Assembly: GCF_020685205.1 (NCBI RefSeq)
Contig: NZ_JAJERB010000012.1
Location: forward strand, 1-64,000
Origin: Hymenobacter translucens
GTDB lineage: Bacteria; Bacteroidota; Bacteroidia; Cytophagales; Hymenobacteraceae
Direction of reading: 5' to 3'
DNA: 64,000 nucleotides
The position numbers were made by a program, and so were the translations under genes. Under the pieces are notes generated by a model. That model saw only the letters and a program-made list of their open reading frames with translations. It did not search any database and was not told the origin of the DNA. Positions 27,345 through 36,415 of this stretch are shown one piece after another; position 1 is the first letter of the stretch, and every line of letters begins with the position of its first letter.

Positions 27345-29597
27345 ATGCCTGACCCAACCTCCCCTAACACCGACGAAGAGCTCAACACCGCCAAGCAGGC
27401 GAAGCTCGAAAACGTGGGCGCCCTGAGCCGCGACCAGCTTACGCCCGAAGCCGCCGCCGCCCCCGAAGGCCACGACGTGCCCGGCCACGACCATAAAGAC
27501 CACGACCACCCCGCCGGCAAAAAGGTGGTGGACCTAGCCGGACAGGCCGCCGACGAGCATGCCGGCCACGACCACGGCAGCGGCGACGACCACGACCACG
27601 GCCCGGCGGGCGCCAATCCGTACCTGTGGCCCGGCGTGGCCCTGGCCCTGCTGCTGGCGGGCCTGGCCCTGGACTACTACGACGTGGCCTTCTTCACCAA
27701 ATACGTGCGCCTGGTTTGGTATGGGGTCGCGTTTCTGCTCGTGGGCTGGAAGGTGATGAAAGCCGCCGTGCTCAGCATTCCTTCGGGCAACGTGTTCAAC
27801 GAGTTTCTGCTCATGAGCATCGCCACGCTCGGCGCCTTCGCTATCGGCGAGTACCCGGAAGGGGTGGCCGTGATGCTGTTTTACACCGTGGGCGAGCTGT
27901 TCCAGGACGCGGCCGTGAACCGCGCCAAGCGCAGCATTCGCGCCCTGTTGGAGATTCAAGCCACCGAAGTGACGGTCATCCGTAACGGGCAGCCGCTGGT
28001 GCTGGACCCCAAGGAAGTGGTGGTGGGCGACACCATCGAGGTAAAACCCGGCGAGAAAGTGGCCCTGGACGGCACGCTGACCAAGGGCCCGGCTTCCTTC
28101 AACACCGCCGCGCTCACCGGCGAGTCCGTGCCCCAGACCAAGCAGGCCGGCGAGGCCGTGCTGGCCGGCATGGTCAACCTGGAGAGCCTGATTCAGGTGG
28201 CCGTGACGGCCGGCTACAAGGACACCAAGCTCGCGCGCATCCTGGCCATGGTGCAGGACGCGGTGGGCCGCAAGGCCAAAACCCAGCAGTTCATCACCAA
28301 GTTCGCCAAGGTCTACACGCCCATCGTGGTGGCCCTGGCGGTGCTGCTGGTGCTGGTGCCCTTCTTCGTGGTGGACGACTACGTGTTTCGTACCTGGCTC
28401 TACCGGGCGCTGGTGTTTCTGGTTATTTCCTGTCCCTGCGCGCTGGTCATCAGCATTCCGCTGGGGTACTTCGGCGGCATCGGCGCTGCCTCCAAGGCCG
28501 GCATTCTCTTCAAAGGGTCCAACTTCCTGGACGTGATGCGCGAGCTCGACACGGTGGTCATGGACAAAACCGGCACGCTAACCCAGGGCGTGTTTGCCGT
28601 GCAGCAGGTGCAGCCGGCCGCCGGCACCACCCCGGAGCAACTGCTGCGGCTGGTGGGCGCGCTGGAAACCAAATCGACCCATCCCATTGCCAAGGCCGTA
28701 GTGCTGCACGTGGGCGCTGCGGCGCAGGGCGTTTCGGTGGAAAGTGTGGAGGAGATTTCCGGCCACGGCATGCGCGGTAAAGTGGACGGCAAAGACGTGC
28801 TGGCCGGCAACACCAAGCTGCTGACCAAATTCAGCGTGCCTTATCCTACTGAAGTTGACCAGATTCTGGACAGCATCGTGGTGGCGGCTGTGGATGGCAA
28901 GTACGCCGGCTACGTCACCGTGGCCGACTCACCCAAAGAGGACGCCGCCCGCACGGTTCAGGAGCTGCGCGCCGACGGCATCACCAAAATCGTGATGCTC
29001 TCCGGCGACAAGGACAGCATCACCCAGCGCGTGGCCAAGGAGCTGGGCATTGACGAGGCCCACGGCGGGCTGCTGCCCGAAGACAAGGCCCGCTACGTGC
29101 AGGAATACAAGGACGCGGGCCGCAAGCTGGCCTTCGTGGGCGATGGGGTGAACGATGCCCCCGTGGTAGCGCTGGCCGACGTGGGCATTGCCATGGGCGG
29201 CCTGGGCTCCGACGCCACCATCGAAACGGCCGACGTCGTCATTCAGACCGACCACCCCAGCAAGATTGCCACCGCCCGGCGCATTGCCCGCGCCACCCAC
29301 TCGGTGGTGTGGCAGAACATCTGGCTGGCCTTTATCGTGAAGGGCATCGTGCTCATCCTCGGCGCCGGCGGCCTGGCCACCATGTGGGAAGCCGTGTTTG
29401 CCGACGTAGGCGTGGCCTTGCTGGCCATTCTCAACGCCGTGCGCATCCAGCGCATGGACTACGCCACGCCTGGCACGGGCGGTACGCCACCGGCTGCGCC
29501 TGCTGCCCCACTGGCCCAGAAAAACCTGTCGGTCGTTGAGTCCATGCCCCGCGAGCTGCGCGAAGGCCCGCACCATCATTCCGGTCCATCAGCATGA
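27345..29597 (+). CDS. zntA: P1B-type heavy-metal ATPase (ZntA/CadA-like)
   Basis: A 750-residue metal-exporting ATPase. The cytoplasmic N-terminus has no ferredoxin-like HMA domain; a histidine/aspartate-rich region (residues about 45-88, with repeated HDH) probably binds metal instead. Core motifs are the TGES phosphatase loop, C363-P-C365 in the transport helix, phosphorylation site D407 (DKTGTLTQ), the HP motif (STHPIAKA) and GDGVNDAP. C-terminal membrane segments contain DVGVALLAILNAVR, whose Asp-Gly fits Zn/Cd/Pb-type (P1B-2) pumps. The last codons carry another HHHS stretch. It overlaps the CDF gene by 4 bp. Confidence 0.92.
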   Translation: MPDPTSPNTDEELNTAKQAKLENVGALSRDQLTPEAAAAPEGHDVPGHDHKDHDHPAGKKVVDLAGQAADEHAGHDHGSGDDHDHGPAGANPYLWPGVALALLLAGLALDYYDVAFFTKYVRLVWYGVAFLLVGWKVMKAAVLSIPSGNVFNEFLLMSIATLGAFAIGEYPEGVAVMLFYTVGELFQDAAVNRAKRSIRALLEIQATEVTVIRNGQPLVLDPKEVVVGDTIEVKPGEKVALDGTLTKGPASFNTAALTGESVPQTKQAGEAVLAGMVNLESLIQVAVTAGYKDTKLARILAMVQDAVGRKAKTQQFITKFAKVYTPIVVALAVLLVLVPFFVVDDYVFRTWLYRALVFLVISCPCALVISIPLGYFGGIGAASKAGILFKGSNFLDVMRELDTVVMDKTGTLTQGVFAVQQVQPAAGTTPEQLLRLVGALETKSTHPIAKAVVLHVGAAAQGVSVESVEEISGHGMRGKVDGKDVLAGNTKLLTKFSVPYPTEVDQILDSIVVAAVDGKYAGYVTVADSPKEDAARTVQELRADGITKIVMLSGDKDSITQRVAKELGIDEAHGGLLPEDKARYVQEYKDAGRKLAFVGDGVNDAPVVALADVGIAMGGLGSDATIETADVVIQTDHPSKIATARRIARATHSVVWQNIWLAFIVKGIVLILGAGGLATMWEAVFADVGVALLAILNAVRIQRMDYATPGTGGTPPAAPAAPLAQKNLSVVESMPRELREGPHHHSGPSA

Positions 29598-30490
29598 GCG
29601 GGGCCCACGGCATGAGCGGCAGTGCCGCTTCGCGCAACAAGCGCCAGCTGACCATCGTGTTTTTCCTAACGCTGGCCTACCTGGTGGCCGAAGTCATCGG
29701 CGGCTACCTCACTGGCAGCCTGGCCCTGCTGGCCGACGCCGGCCACATGCTCACCGACGTGGCCGGCGTGGGGCTGGCCCTGCTGGCCATCCGTTTCGCC
29801 GAAAAGCCGGCCACCCCGGAGAAAACCTACGGCTACTACCGCTTTGAAATCCTGGCGGCCCTCACCAACGCGGTGGTGCTCATCCTGATTTCGCTCTACA
29901 TTCTCTACGAGGCCTATTTCCGCTTTCTGGACCCGCCCAAGGTCGAAAGCACCTCCATGCTCTGGATTGCCGGGGCGGGGTTAGTAATCAACCTGTACTG
30001 CATGTACCTGCTGCGCCAGGGCAAAGACGAGAGCCTGAACATGAAAGGCGCCTACTTCGAGGTACTCTCGGACATGCTCACCTCCATCGGCGTCATCGCG
30101 GCGGGCATCATCATGCTCACCACCGGCTGGTACTACGCCGACCCGCTGCTCTCGGCCCTTATCGGCCTGTTCATTCTGCCGCGCACCTGGACCCTGCTCA
30201 AGGAGGCCGTGGGCGTGCTGCTGGAAGGCACCCCGGCCGAGGTGAACCTGGAAGCCCTGCGCCAGGGCCTGCTGGCCGAGCCGGGCGTGGCGGCTGTGCA
30301 CGACCTGCACGCCTGGTCGCTCACCTCGGGCGTCAACGCCCTCAGCGCCCACGTGGTGCTGGCCGAGGGTGCCACCCACGACGACGTGCTGGCCCGCGCC
30401 CACGCCTACGTGACCGGTAAGCACGCCGTGCAGCACGCTACCATTCAGGTGGAACGCGGCGACTTCGCCCAACACGAAACTCACCTGTAG
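29594..30490 (+). CDS. czcD: Cation diffusion facilitator exporter (CzcD-like)
   Basis: A 298-residue metal/proton antiporter with six membrane segments. The Zn site of the family is visible in ADAGHMLTDVAGV (TM2, HxxxD) and in the matching residues of TM5 (EVLSDMLTSIGV). The C-terminal cytoplasmic domain has the usual HDLHAWSLTSGVNALSAHVV. It is translationally coupled to the ATPase gene by an ATGA overlap, so both exporters are probably made together. Substrates would be Zn, Cd or Co. Confidence 0.92.
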   Translation: MSGAHGMSGSAASRNKRQLTIVFFLTLAYLVAEVIGGYLTGSLALLADAGHMLTDVAGVGLALLAIRFAEKPATPEKTYGYYRFEILAALTNAVVLILISLYILYEAYFRFLDPPKVESTSMLWIAGAGLVINLYCMYLLRQGKDESLNMKGAYFEVLSDMLTSIGVIAAGIIMLTTGWYYADPLLSALIGLFILPRTWTLLKEAVGVLLEGTPAEVNLEALRQGLLAEPGVAAVHDLHAWSLTSGVNALSAHVVLAEGATHDDVLARAHAYVTGKHAVQHATIQVERGDFAQHETHL

Positions 30491-30536
30491 AACACTACCA
30501 CTGCTTTCCCACCCTTCACTCGCTCCAACTCCGCTC

Positions 30537-31958
30537 ATGTCCGCAGCTTCCTACGACGTTCTCATCATCGGCTCCGGCCCCGGCGGCTACATCGCGGCCG
30601 TCCGTTGCGGCCAGCTAGGCCTGAAAACGGCCATTATCGAGAAGTACCCCACCCTGGGCGGCACCTGCCTCAACGTGGGATGCATCCCCAGCAAAGCCGT
30701 GCTCGAATCCACCGAGCTCTACCAGAAAGCCACCCACCAGTTTGCCGAGCACGGCATCGACGCCGACAACCTGCGCGCCGATTTACCTCGCCTGATGGCG
30801 CGCAAGGACCAGATAGTAAGCAAGGTGTGCGACGGCGTGGTGTACCTGATGAAGAAAAACAAGGTGGACGTCATTCAAGGCGTGGCCTCGTTTGTCGACG
30901 CTACCACCGTGCAGGTGGCGCCCAGCGACGGGGGCGGTGGGGAAGGGCAGCAGCTGACGGCCAAGAACATTATCATTGCCACCGGCTCCAAACCCAGCAC
31001 CCTGCCCTTCATCACCCTGGACAAGGAGCGCATCATCACCAGCACCGAGGCGCTGGCGCTGCGTGAGCTGCCGAAGCACCTGATTATCGTGGGCGGCGGC
31101 GTTATTGGCCTGGAGCTCGGGTCGGTGTACGCCCGGCTGGGCAGCCAGGTGTCGGTGGTGGAATACACCGACGCCATCATCCCGACCATGGACCGCACCC
31201 TGGGCAAGGAGCTGCTGCGTTCCCTTAAAAAGCAGGGGCTGGCGTTTTACCTCTCCCACAAGGTCACGGCCGTGACGCGGGAAGGAGAGACGGTGAAGCT
31301 GACAGCTACCCCGGCGGCCGGCGGCGCCGACTTGCAGCTGGCAGGCGACTACTGCTTGGTGTCGGTGGGTCGCCGGCCCTACACCGACGGCCTGAACCTG
31401 GCCGCGGCCGGCGTGGAGCTGGACGAGAAGGGCCGCGTAAAAGTCAACGACGAGCTGCAAACCAACGTGCCCGGCATCTGGGCCCTAGGCGATGTGGTGC
31501 GCGGGGCCATGCTGGCCCACAAAGCCTCCGACGAGGGCGTGTTCGTGGCCGAGCGCATTGCCGGCCACCAGCCCCACGTCAACTACCTGCTCATTCCGGG
31601 GGTGGTCTACACCTGGCCCGAAGTAGCCGGCGTGGGCTACACCGAAGAGCAGCTCAAGGAAAGTGGCACCGCCTACAAGGTGGGCACCTTTCCCTACTCC
31701 GCCTCGGGGCGGGCTTTGGCCGGGGCCGATACGGAGGGGCTGGTGAAGGTGCTCACCGCCGCCGGCACCGACGAAATCCTGGGCGTGCACATGATAGGCG
31801 CCCGCATCGCCGACATTATTGCCGAAGCCGTAGCCGTGATGAGCTTCCGCGGGTCGGCCGAGGACGTGGGCATCATGTCGCACGCCCACCCCACCTACGC
31901 CGAAGCCTTCAAAGAAGCGAGCCTGAACGCGGCGGGCATCGGGGCCTTAAACATGTAA
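30537..31958 (+). CDS. lpdA: Dihydrolipoamide-dehydrogenase-like flavoprotein
   Basis: A 473-residue pyridine nucleotide-disulfide oxidoreductase. It has an FAD site GSGPGGYIAA (12-21), the redox pair C44/C49 (GGTCLNVGCIPSK), an NAD site IVGGGVIGLELGSV and the C-terminal His-Glu pair (HAHPTYAEAF). These fit lipoamide dehydrogenase. It is not MerA: the N-terminal HMA domain and C-terminal vicinal cysteines are absent. No E1 or E2 genes lie nearby, so it acts with host complexes or has another redox role inside the metal block. It begins 46 bp after czcD. Confidence 0.85.
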   Translation: MSAASYDVLIIGSGPGGYIAAVRCGQLGLKTAIIEKYPTLGGTCLNVGCIPSKAVLESTELYQKATHQFAEHGIDADNLRADLPRLMARKDQIVSKVCDGVVYLMKKNKVDVIQGVASFVDATTVQVAPSDGGGGEGQQLTAKNIIIATGSKPSTLPFITLDKERIITSTEALALRELPKHLIIVGGGVIGLELGSVYARLGSQVSVVEYTDAIIPTMDRTLGKELLRSLKKQGLAFYLSHKVTAVTREGETVKLTATPAAGGADLQLAGDYCLVSVGRRPYTDGLNLAAAGVELDEKGRVKVNDELQTNVPGIWALGDVVRGAMLAHKASDEGVFVAERIAGHQPHVNYLLIPGVVYTWPEVAGVGYTEEQLKESGTAYKVGTFPYSASGRALAGADTEGLVKVLTAAGTDEILGVHMIGARIADIIAEAVAVMSFRGSAEDVGIMSHAHPTYAEAFKEASLNAAGIGALNM

Positions 31959-31970
31959 CTCCCGCTTGCC

Positions 31971-32699
31971 ATGCCTTCCAACCTGCTTGCCCCATTCCCC
32001 GGCACCCTGCTCCGCCGCTTCCAGTGCGACGGGGCGCGTTTGCTCGCGGCCCTGCTCGTGGCCCTGGCCGTGAGCGGCTGCAACTCCGAGCCCACCGACT
32101 CAGCGGCCCACGAAGCCGACATACACGACAAGCCCCGGCCTGCTCCGGTCCCGGTCGCGCCTCCGAATCTGGCCGACTCCCTGCAGCTCATGGTCCGCCA
32201 GTTGGATGCCGTGCGGCGCATCGGCTGCTGGGACGAAGACTTTGCCAGCCTGATGATTGTGCACCACGCCGGGGCCCAGCGCCTGGCGGCCGTGCAAATC
32301 TCGCGGGGCAAGGACTCTACCCTGCGGGCCATGGCCCAGCACGTGGTGAAAAGCCACGAAAAAGACACCCACGTGCTCGCCTTGGCTCTCAAACGCGAGC
32401 CGCCCGCCGGGCAGGAGTACCGGCCGGGCAACGCCAAAGACCCGTTCGTGCGCCGCATTGCGGCGGCCTTGGCCCCCCTGCGCCAGGTGCCGACTCTGCC
32501 CGGCAGCCCCGACGCCGACTTTGCCACTCTGATGGAGCTGCACCACCGCAGCGGCGTAGCCCTGGCCCAGGCGGAGCTGGCGTTTGGCCGCAACGCCGAG
32601 CTGCGTGATGCGGCCCGGCGCATCGTGCGCGACCAGCAGCAGGAAATCAAGCAATTTCAGCGCTGGCTGAAAAGCAACCCCGCCGGGGTGACCAACTAA
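31971..32699 (+). CDS. Lipoprotein with two DUF305 repeats
   Basis: A 242-residue protein with a lipobox (VSGC near residue 38 from this start). Two DUF305-like units are seen: DEDFASLMIVHHAGAQRLAAVQ at about 90 and DADFATLMELHHRSGVALAQAEL at about 184. The HH pair with following methionine or histidine residues is typical of this helical family, which includes the copper-related CopM. It starts 12 bp after lpdA and so belongs to the same operon. It is probably an envelope metal-binding protein. Confidence 0.8.
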   Translation: MPSNLLAPFPGTLLRRFQCDGARLLAALLVALAVSGCNSEPTDSAAHEADIHDKPRPAPVPVAPPNLADSLQLMVRQLDAVRRIGCWDEDFASLMIVHHAGAQRLAAVQISRGKDSTLRAMAQHVVKSHEKDTHVLALALKREPPAGQEYRPGNAKDPFVRRIAAALAPLRQVPTLPGSPDADFATLMELHHRSGVALAQAELAFGRNAELRDAARRIVRDQQQEIKQFQRWLKSNPAGVTN

Positions 32700-32757
32700 A
32701 CCCGGCCCAAACTGCCTTTCCCTCATTTCCAGCCTTTCCCCAGCTTATCTTCCGGCC

Positions 32758-33486
32758 ATGTTTGCCCCCGCTTTGTCTGTTTTCAAACTCGCCGCGGTCC
32801 TGTCGCTCCTAGGACTGCTGCTGAGTGGCTGCGGCCGCAAAACCGACGAGACGCAGGACGCGCACATGGCGCAGGTGCCCTCCACCATGATGCAGGCCCT
32901 GCACACCATGGATGAGCACTCCCAAGCCCTGCCGCGCACCGACAACCTGGACGTGTACTTTGCCCGGCTCATGCGGGAAAACCACCAGGCTGCGGTGTCC
33001 ATGTCGGCCCTGGAATTGCAGCACGGGCGGGACGCCACGCTGCGCGCCCTGGCCCGCGACATTCACCAAGCGCACCAGCGGCTGATTCCCGGCTTGGACT
33101 CGGCCATTGAGCGCATTCTCAGCCAGCCGCCCACCTACCCCGAACATACCTCCCAGTCCCACCAGCTGGCCGAACTGCTGGAAGCGGCCACCAAGGGCCT
33201 GCACCCGGCGGCGCACCGCTCCCTCGCCGACGACACCAGCCGGCCGGGGCTGCCGGTAAAAAGCGAGGGGCAGCGGCAGGACGCCGGTACGGGCGACATC
33301 GACCGTGACTACGCGACCTTGTTGATTCCGCACCACGAAAACTCCATTACCCTGGCCCGGGCCGAGTTGGAGCTGGGCCGCGACGAAGCGCTCAAAAAAA
33401 CTGCCTACCTCATCCTGATTGACCAGCAGCGGGAGATAGACCAGGTTCGGGCGTGGCTCCAGCAGCATCCCGCCAAGGCCCGGTAA
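32758..33486 (+). CDS. Second DUF305-type lipoprotein
   Basis: A 242-residue paralogue of the preceding gene, also a lipoprotein (LLSGC near residue 23). The first DUF305 unit, YFARLMRENHQAAVSMSALEL at about 62, has one histidine of the pair changed to NH; the second, DYATLLIPHHENSITLARAEL at about 183, is intact. A methionine-rich stretch (MAQVPSTMMQALHTMDEH) follows the signal. Tandem duplication followed by divergence is likely. Confidence 0.8.
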   Translation: MFAPALSVFKLAAVLSLLGLLLSGCGRKTDETQDAHMAQVPSTMMQALHTMDEHSQALPRTDNLDVYFARLMRENHQAAVSMSALELQHGRDATLRALARDIHQAHQRLIPGLDSAIERILSQPPTYPEHTSQSHQLAELLEAATKGLHPAAHRSLADDTSRPGLPVKSEGQRQDAGTGDIDRDYATLLIPHHENSITLARAELELGRDEALKKTAYLILIDQQREIDQVRAWLQQHPAKAR

Positions 33487-33560
33487 GCTTTTTTGCGGGA
33501 ATAAACGAAAGGGAGCGGCCCGGTATGCAACGGAAGCCCGCCCCGCGCTGTTAGGCCGGC

Positions 33561-33659
33561 ATGTGTGAACACCATAAGCCCGCCCTGAAGCTGCAACGCC
33601 TGGGCATCTACCTCTTCGTCGGCGTGCTGGTCCTGCTGGGCCAGTTTTACGGGCAATAG
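33561..33659 (+). CDS. Possible 32-residue single-pass membrane peptide
   Basis: ATG at 33561 opens a 32-codon frame ending in TAG. It encodes a short polar head with CEHHK followed by one hydrophobic segment (GIYLFVGVLVLLG) and FYGQ. The combination of a basic, His/Cys-containing head with one clean transmembrane helix is unlikely to be random in GC-rich non-coding DNA. It lies 74 bp after the second DUF305 gene and may be the last gene of that operon. No family recognised. Confidence 0.4.
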   Translation: MCEHHKPALKLQRLGIYLFVGVLVLLGQFYGQ

Positions 33660-33676
33660 CCCGGGACCGGTGCGGG

Positions 33677-34147
33677 CTATCCGCGGGTCAGCACGATGAA
33701 TTTTTGCTTCGGCAGCAGCCCTAGAAAGCGGGCCTTGACGCTTTTCCGAACCGTGCCGTTCGAGCTGACCACCAGCCGCGGCCACAGCCCCAGCCACTTG
33801 TTTTCCCAGCGGCTCGCCCAAGCGGGGCCAGCCGGCAGGGCCCGGGCATGCTCCTTTATCTGAGCATAGGCCGCCGGCACCAGGCGAGCCGTCACCTGGT
33901 AGAGCCGGAACGACGGCTTTTCAAACGTGGCCGTCAGCTGGCCATAAGGCCCCTGCATGATGTAGTACGTGCGGCCCAGCTGCTCGGGGACCAGGCGCGC
34001 CGCCGCGATAAAGGGTTGGAGGCGCCGGGCCACGACGGGTTGCGGCATTTCCTCGGCCAGCAGCAGTTCCACCAGCAAATCGAAGAGCTGGGTGGGCGTC
34101 TTTTCCAGGGGAAGCTTGCTCACACGGGCAGAGTTGGAGGTGGTCAT
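33677..34147 (-). CDS. Hypothetical cytoplasmic protein
   Basis: A 156-residue basic protein of unknown function. It has a predicted helical N-terminus (TPTQLFDLLVELLLAEEMPQPVVARRL) and a C-terminal strand-rich part (WASRWENKWLGLWPRLVVSSNGTVRKSVKARFLG). The frame is open to 34210, but the ATG at 34147 is preferred because the extra codons look non-coding. It is transcribed away from the L,D-transpeptidase gene. Confidence 0.5.
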   Translation of the reverse strand: MTTSNSARVSKLPLEKTPTQLFDLLVELLLAEEMPQPVVARRLQPFIAAARLVPEQLGRTYYIMQGPYGQLTATFEKPSFRLYQVTARLVPAAYAQIKEHARALPAGPAWASRWENKWLGLWPRLVVSSNGTVRKSVKARFLGLLPKQKFIVLTRG

Positions 34148-34269
34148 GGGCCGCGATAAAACGGGACGCGTGTGGTAAAGAAACGCATCATTTCGACGCT
34201 TCCCACGCAAAACCTGGTGTGCTTTTTGGATTAGAGCTAACCGCTCTGTCTGCTTTCACTACCTCCAGC

Positions 34270-35121
34270 ATGAAAATCAACTTCAATCGTCATCGTTGGC
34301 GGCAACGGTCCGGCTGGGTCGGGCTGACCCTGCCCGCTTTAACTGGCCTGCTGCTGACGACGTCCTGCTCGGCCCCCATCACCCCGTCGGTGGCGGGGCC
34401 CGGTCAGGCCACGGCGCCCCTGCGGGTGAGTGCGCCCGTTGCCGCTCCCGCGGCAGATTCGGTTTCATCCCCGGGCCACGTAGCTGCATTTGATACGCTG
34501 GTTCGCCGGCGCTACAAAGCCCTGGGCGCGCAGCAGCAAGGCTTGCGGTTTGCCGTGTTTGAGCAGGCCCTGACCGGCTACCTCAACCTGCGCCAACAAG
34601 GCAAGGCCCCGGCCGCGTCAGAGCGCCTGGCGGTGATTGATTTTGACCTGCCCTCCACCGAAAAGCGGCTTTGGGTGCTGGATTTGGCTGCCAACAAGGT
34701 GCTGTTTCGCACGCTGGTGGCCCACGGCAACAAAACCGGCCAGCGGGAAGCCACCCAGTTCTCCAACACCCCGGACAGCCACATGAGCAGCCTGGGCTTT
34801 TACGTCACGGGCAGCACCTACGTGGGCAAGCACGGCCGCTCGCTGCGGCTCCAGGGCCTGGACGAGGGTTTCAACTCCAACGCCGCCGCCCGCGCCATCG
34901 TGGTGCACGGGGCCGAGTACGTCAGCGAGGCGGTCATCAAGCAAACCGGGCGGCTAGGGCGCAGCCAGGGCTGCCCGGCCCTGCCCCTGGACCAGTACCT
35001 GCCCATCATCGACAGCCTGCAAGGCGGCGCGGCCCTGTTCATCAACAAGTCGGATGCGGGCTATGCCTCTCCGTACCTGGACGAACAGGCGGCCAGTGCG
35101 GCATTGGGCGGCGTGTCGTAG
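34270..35121 (+). CDS. Murein L,D-transpeptidase-like lipoprotein
   Basis: A 283-residue protein with a lipobox signal (LLLTTSC, cysteine near 33) and a C-terminal catalytic domain of the L,D-transpeptidase family that cross-links peptidoglycan. Catalytic features are H213 (VVHGAEYVS) and C235 in GRLGRSQGCPALP. An internal EFxLxxxxKRLWVLDL strand precedes. The frame opens at 34219, but the ATG at 34270 begins at a basic residue cluster before the signal. It may remodel the wall under metal stress; that is inference. Confidence 0.85.
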   Translation: MKINFNRHRWRQRSGWVGLTLPALTGLLLTTSCSAPITPSVAGPGQATAPLRVSAPVAAPAADSVSSPGHVAAFDTLVRRRYKALGAQQQGLRFAVFEQALTGYLNLRQQGKAPAASERLAVIDFDLPSTEKRLWVLDLAANKVLFRTLVAHGNKTGQREATQFSNTPDSHMSSLGFYVTGSTYVGKHGRSLRLQGLDEGFNSNAAARAIVVHGAEYVSEAVIKQTGRLGRSQGCPALPLDQYLPIIDSLQGGAALFINKSDAGYASPYLDEQAASAALGGVS

Positions 35122-35174
35122 GGAGTCACCCCTCGCAAAAGCTGCCCCGCTTGCTTCCGATAGCGTCAGGGAAT

Positions 35175-36155
35175 TTAAAAGGCCACGAGGATGCTGATGG
35201 TGTTCCACCGGTGGGTGCGGGCGCCCGTGAACTCCGGCGAAATCAAGGTCAGCGCCGATTCCACGCGTACTCCCGCGTAGCCCAGTCCCACCGTGCCCGT
35301 GCTCCGGGCCACCGTCCGACGCACGGCCGAAGCCGGCAGCACGTAAGGGCTGCGGCGGTTGAGCAGGCCGCCCTGCAGCGTGGCGTTGTAGCCCACCAGG
35401 CGCCCCTCCACCTGCACCTGCCCGTAGGCCTGCACGCGCCGCTGGCTCGTTCGATTGGCCCGGTTGGCAACGCCCAGGCTCCCGTACGTGGGCGGGCGCA
35501 ACCCCACGCGCAGGGTCGTGCCCGCAGCCGCATAGGTTTGCAACGTCCCTAGCGAGGCGGTGGCGGCCCCGTTAAGCTCAGCTACCTGCCCCAGGGCCAG
35601 CAGCTGCTTTTCCAGCCGCGCTTCGTAGCCCAGCACCACGTCGGTTTGCACTTGGTAGTCCCAGCCGCGCGGCGTAGGAGCTCCCAGCAGCTCGTGAAAC
35701 TTGGTTTGAAAGCCTTTGGCCCCGGCCGCCGGCCCCAGAACGCCCACGTTCAGGGCCGTGGTTACCCGCAGCCGGCGGCCGGGGTGCGTGGCCACGCGCA
35801 GCAGGTCGGCGTAGAGGTAGGAGGCGTAGGGCCGGTCGCTCCGGCGAATGAAGGCATCTTGGATGCGCAGCGGGGTGAATCCGTCGTAGTGCAGCTGGAT
35901 ACCGTGGTGCAGCAGGCTCCCCGCCGGTACGGGCCCGAGGAGGCGGTTGGCTGGGGAGTGCCGCAACGCGGGGCTGACCAGCAGCAGCGTCATGCCCTGG
36001 GTGAAGTAATAATCCGTGCGCAGAAAGGCGTCGTTGGCAAACGAGTAGCCGATGAGGTGGTCGGTGCTGACCCGGACGCTGTCGGATTGGTTTTGGGCGG
36101 AGGCGCTGCCCAGGGCAAGCACGCAAAGCAATGTCGGGCAGGCTCTGAAAACCAT
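35175..36155 (-). CDS. LpxR-like outer-membrane lipid A deacylase family protein
   Basis: A 326-residue protein with a signal peptide ending at ASAQ (about 20). It has features of the LpxR (DUF2219) barrel family: NDAFLRTDYYFTQGMTL near 38, SDRPYASYLYADL near 107, and a series of amphipathic strands ending in a C-terminal aromatic residue (ISILVAF). LpxR removes acyl chains from lipid A in the outer membrane. Whether the catalytic residues are all kept cannot be judged by eye. It is convergent with the transpeptidase gene. Confidence 0.75.
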   Translation of the reverse strand: MVFRACPTLLCVLALGSASAQNQSDSVRVSTDHLIGYSFANDAFLRTDYYFTQGMTLLLVSPALRHSPANRLLGPVPAGSLLHHGIQLHYDGFTPLRIQDAFIRRSDRPYASYLYADLLRVATHPGRRLRVTTALNVGVLGPAAGAKGFQTKFHELLGAPTPRGWDYQVQTDVVLGYEARLEKQLLALGQVAELNGAATASLGTLQTYAAAGTTLRVGLRPPTYGSLGVANRANRTSQRRVQAYGQVQVEGRLVGYNATLQGGLLNRRSPYVLPASAVRRTVARSTGTVGLGYAGVRVESALTLISPEFTGARTHRWNTISILVAF

Positions 36156-36373
36156 GTGGAATGCTAGTGGGATGGGTAACCTACGCGCTTACTCCTGCCT
36201 TTGGGTTCCCGGTGCGCGCATCACAACGCTTGAAACTCGCTTTCTTTCCACTAAAAGCTGCCTTCCACAAACAGGAGCAGGCTTTGCAATGCAGAGAACC
36301 TATAGCCTGAGCAAACGAGAAATTATGCAACCCCTGGGCCGGATTCTGTAAAACTCCCGCTCACCGGGCCGCG

Positions 36374-36381
36374 TACCTTTG
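36374..36381 (+). promoter_or_regulatory. -7 box of the copper efflux operon
   Basis: TACCTTTG is a perfect TAnnTTTG match, 35 bp before the first gene of the operon. The 220 bp upstream, back to the LpxR-like gene, show nothing else clear. Confidence 0.5.
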
Positions 36382-36415
36382 TTGTTGCTACGGGCCCGGC
36401 CCACCCATTCCTCCT

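Noticed and set aside
30537..31958. Mercuric reductase (merA)
   Set aside because: The redox pair and FAD/NAD sites fit, but there is no N-terminal HMA domain and no C-terminal vicinal cysteines; the C-terminal His-Glu region is that of lipoamide dehydrogenase.
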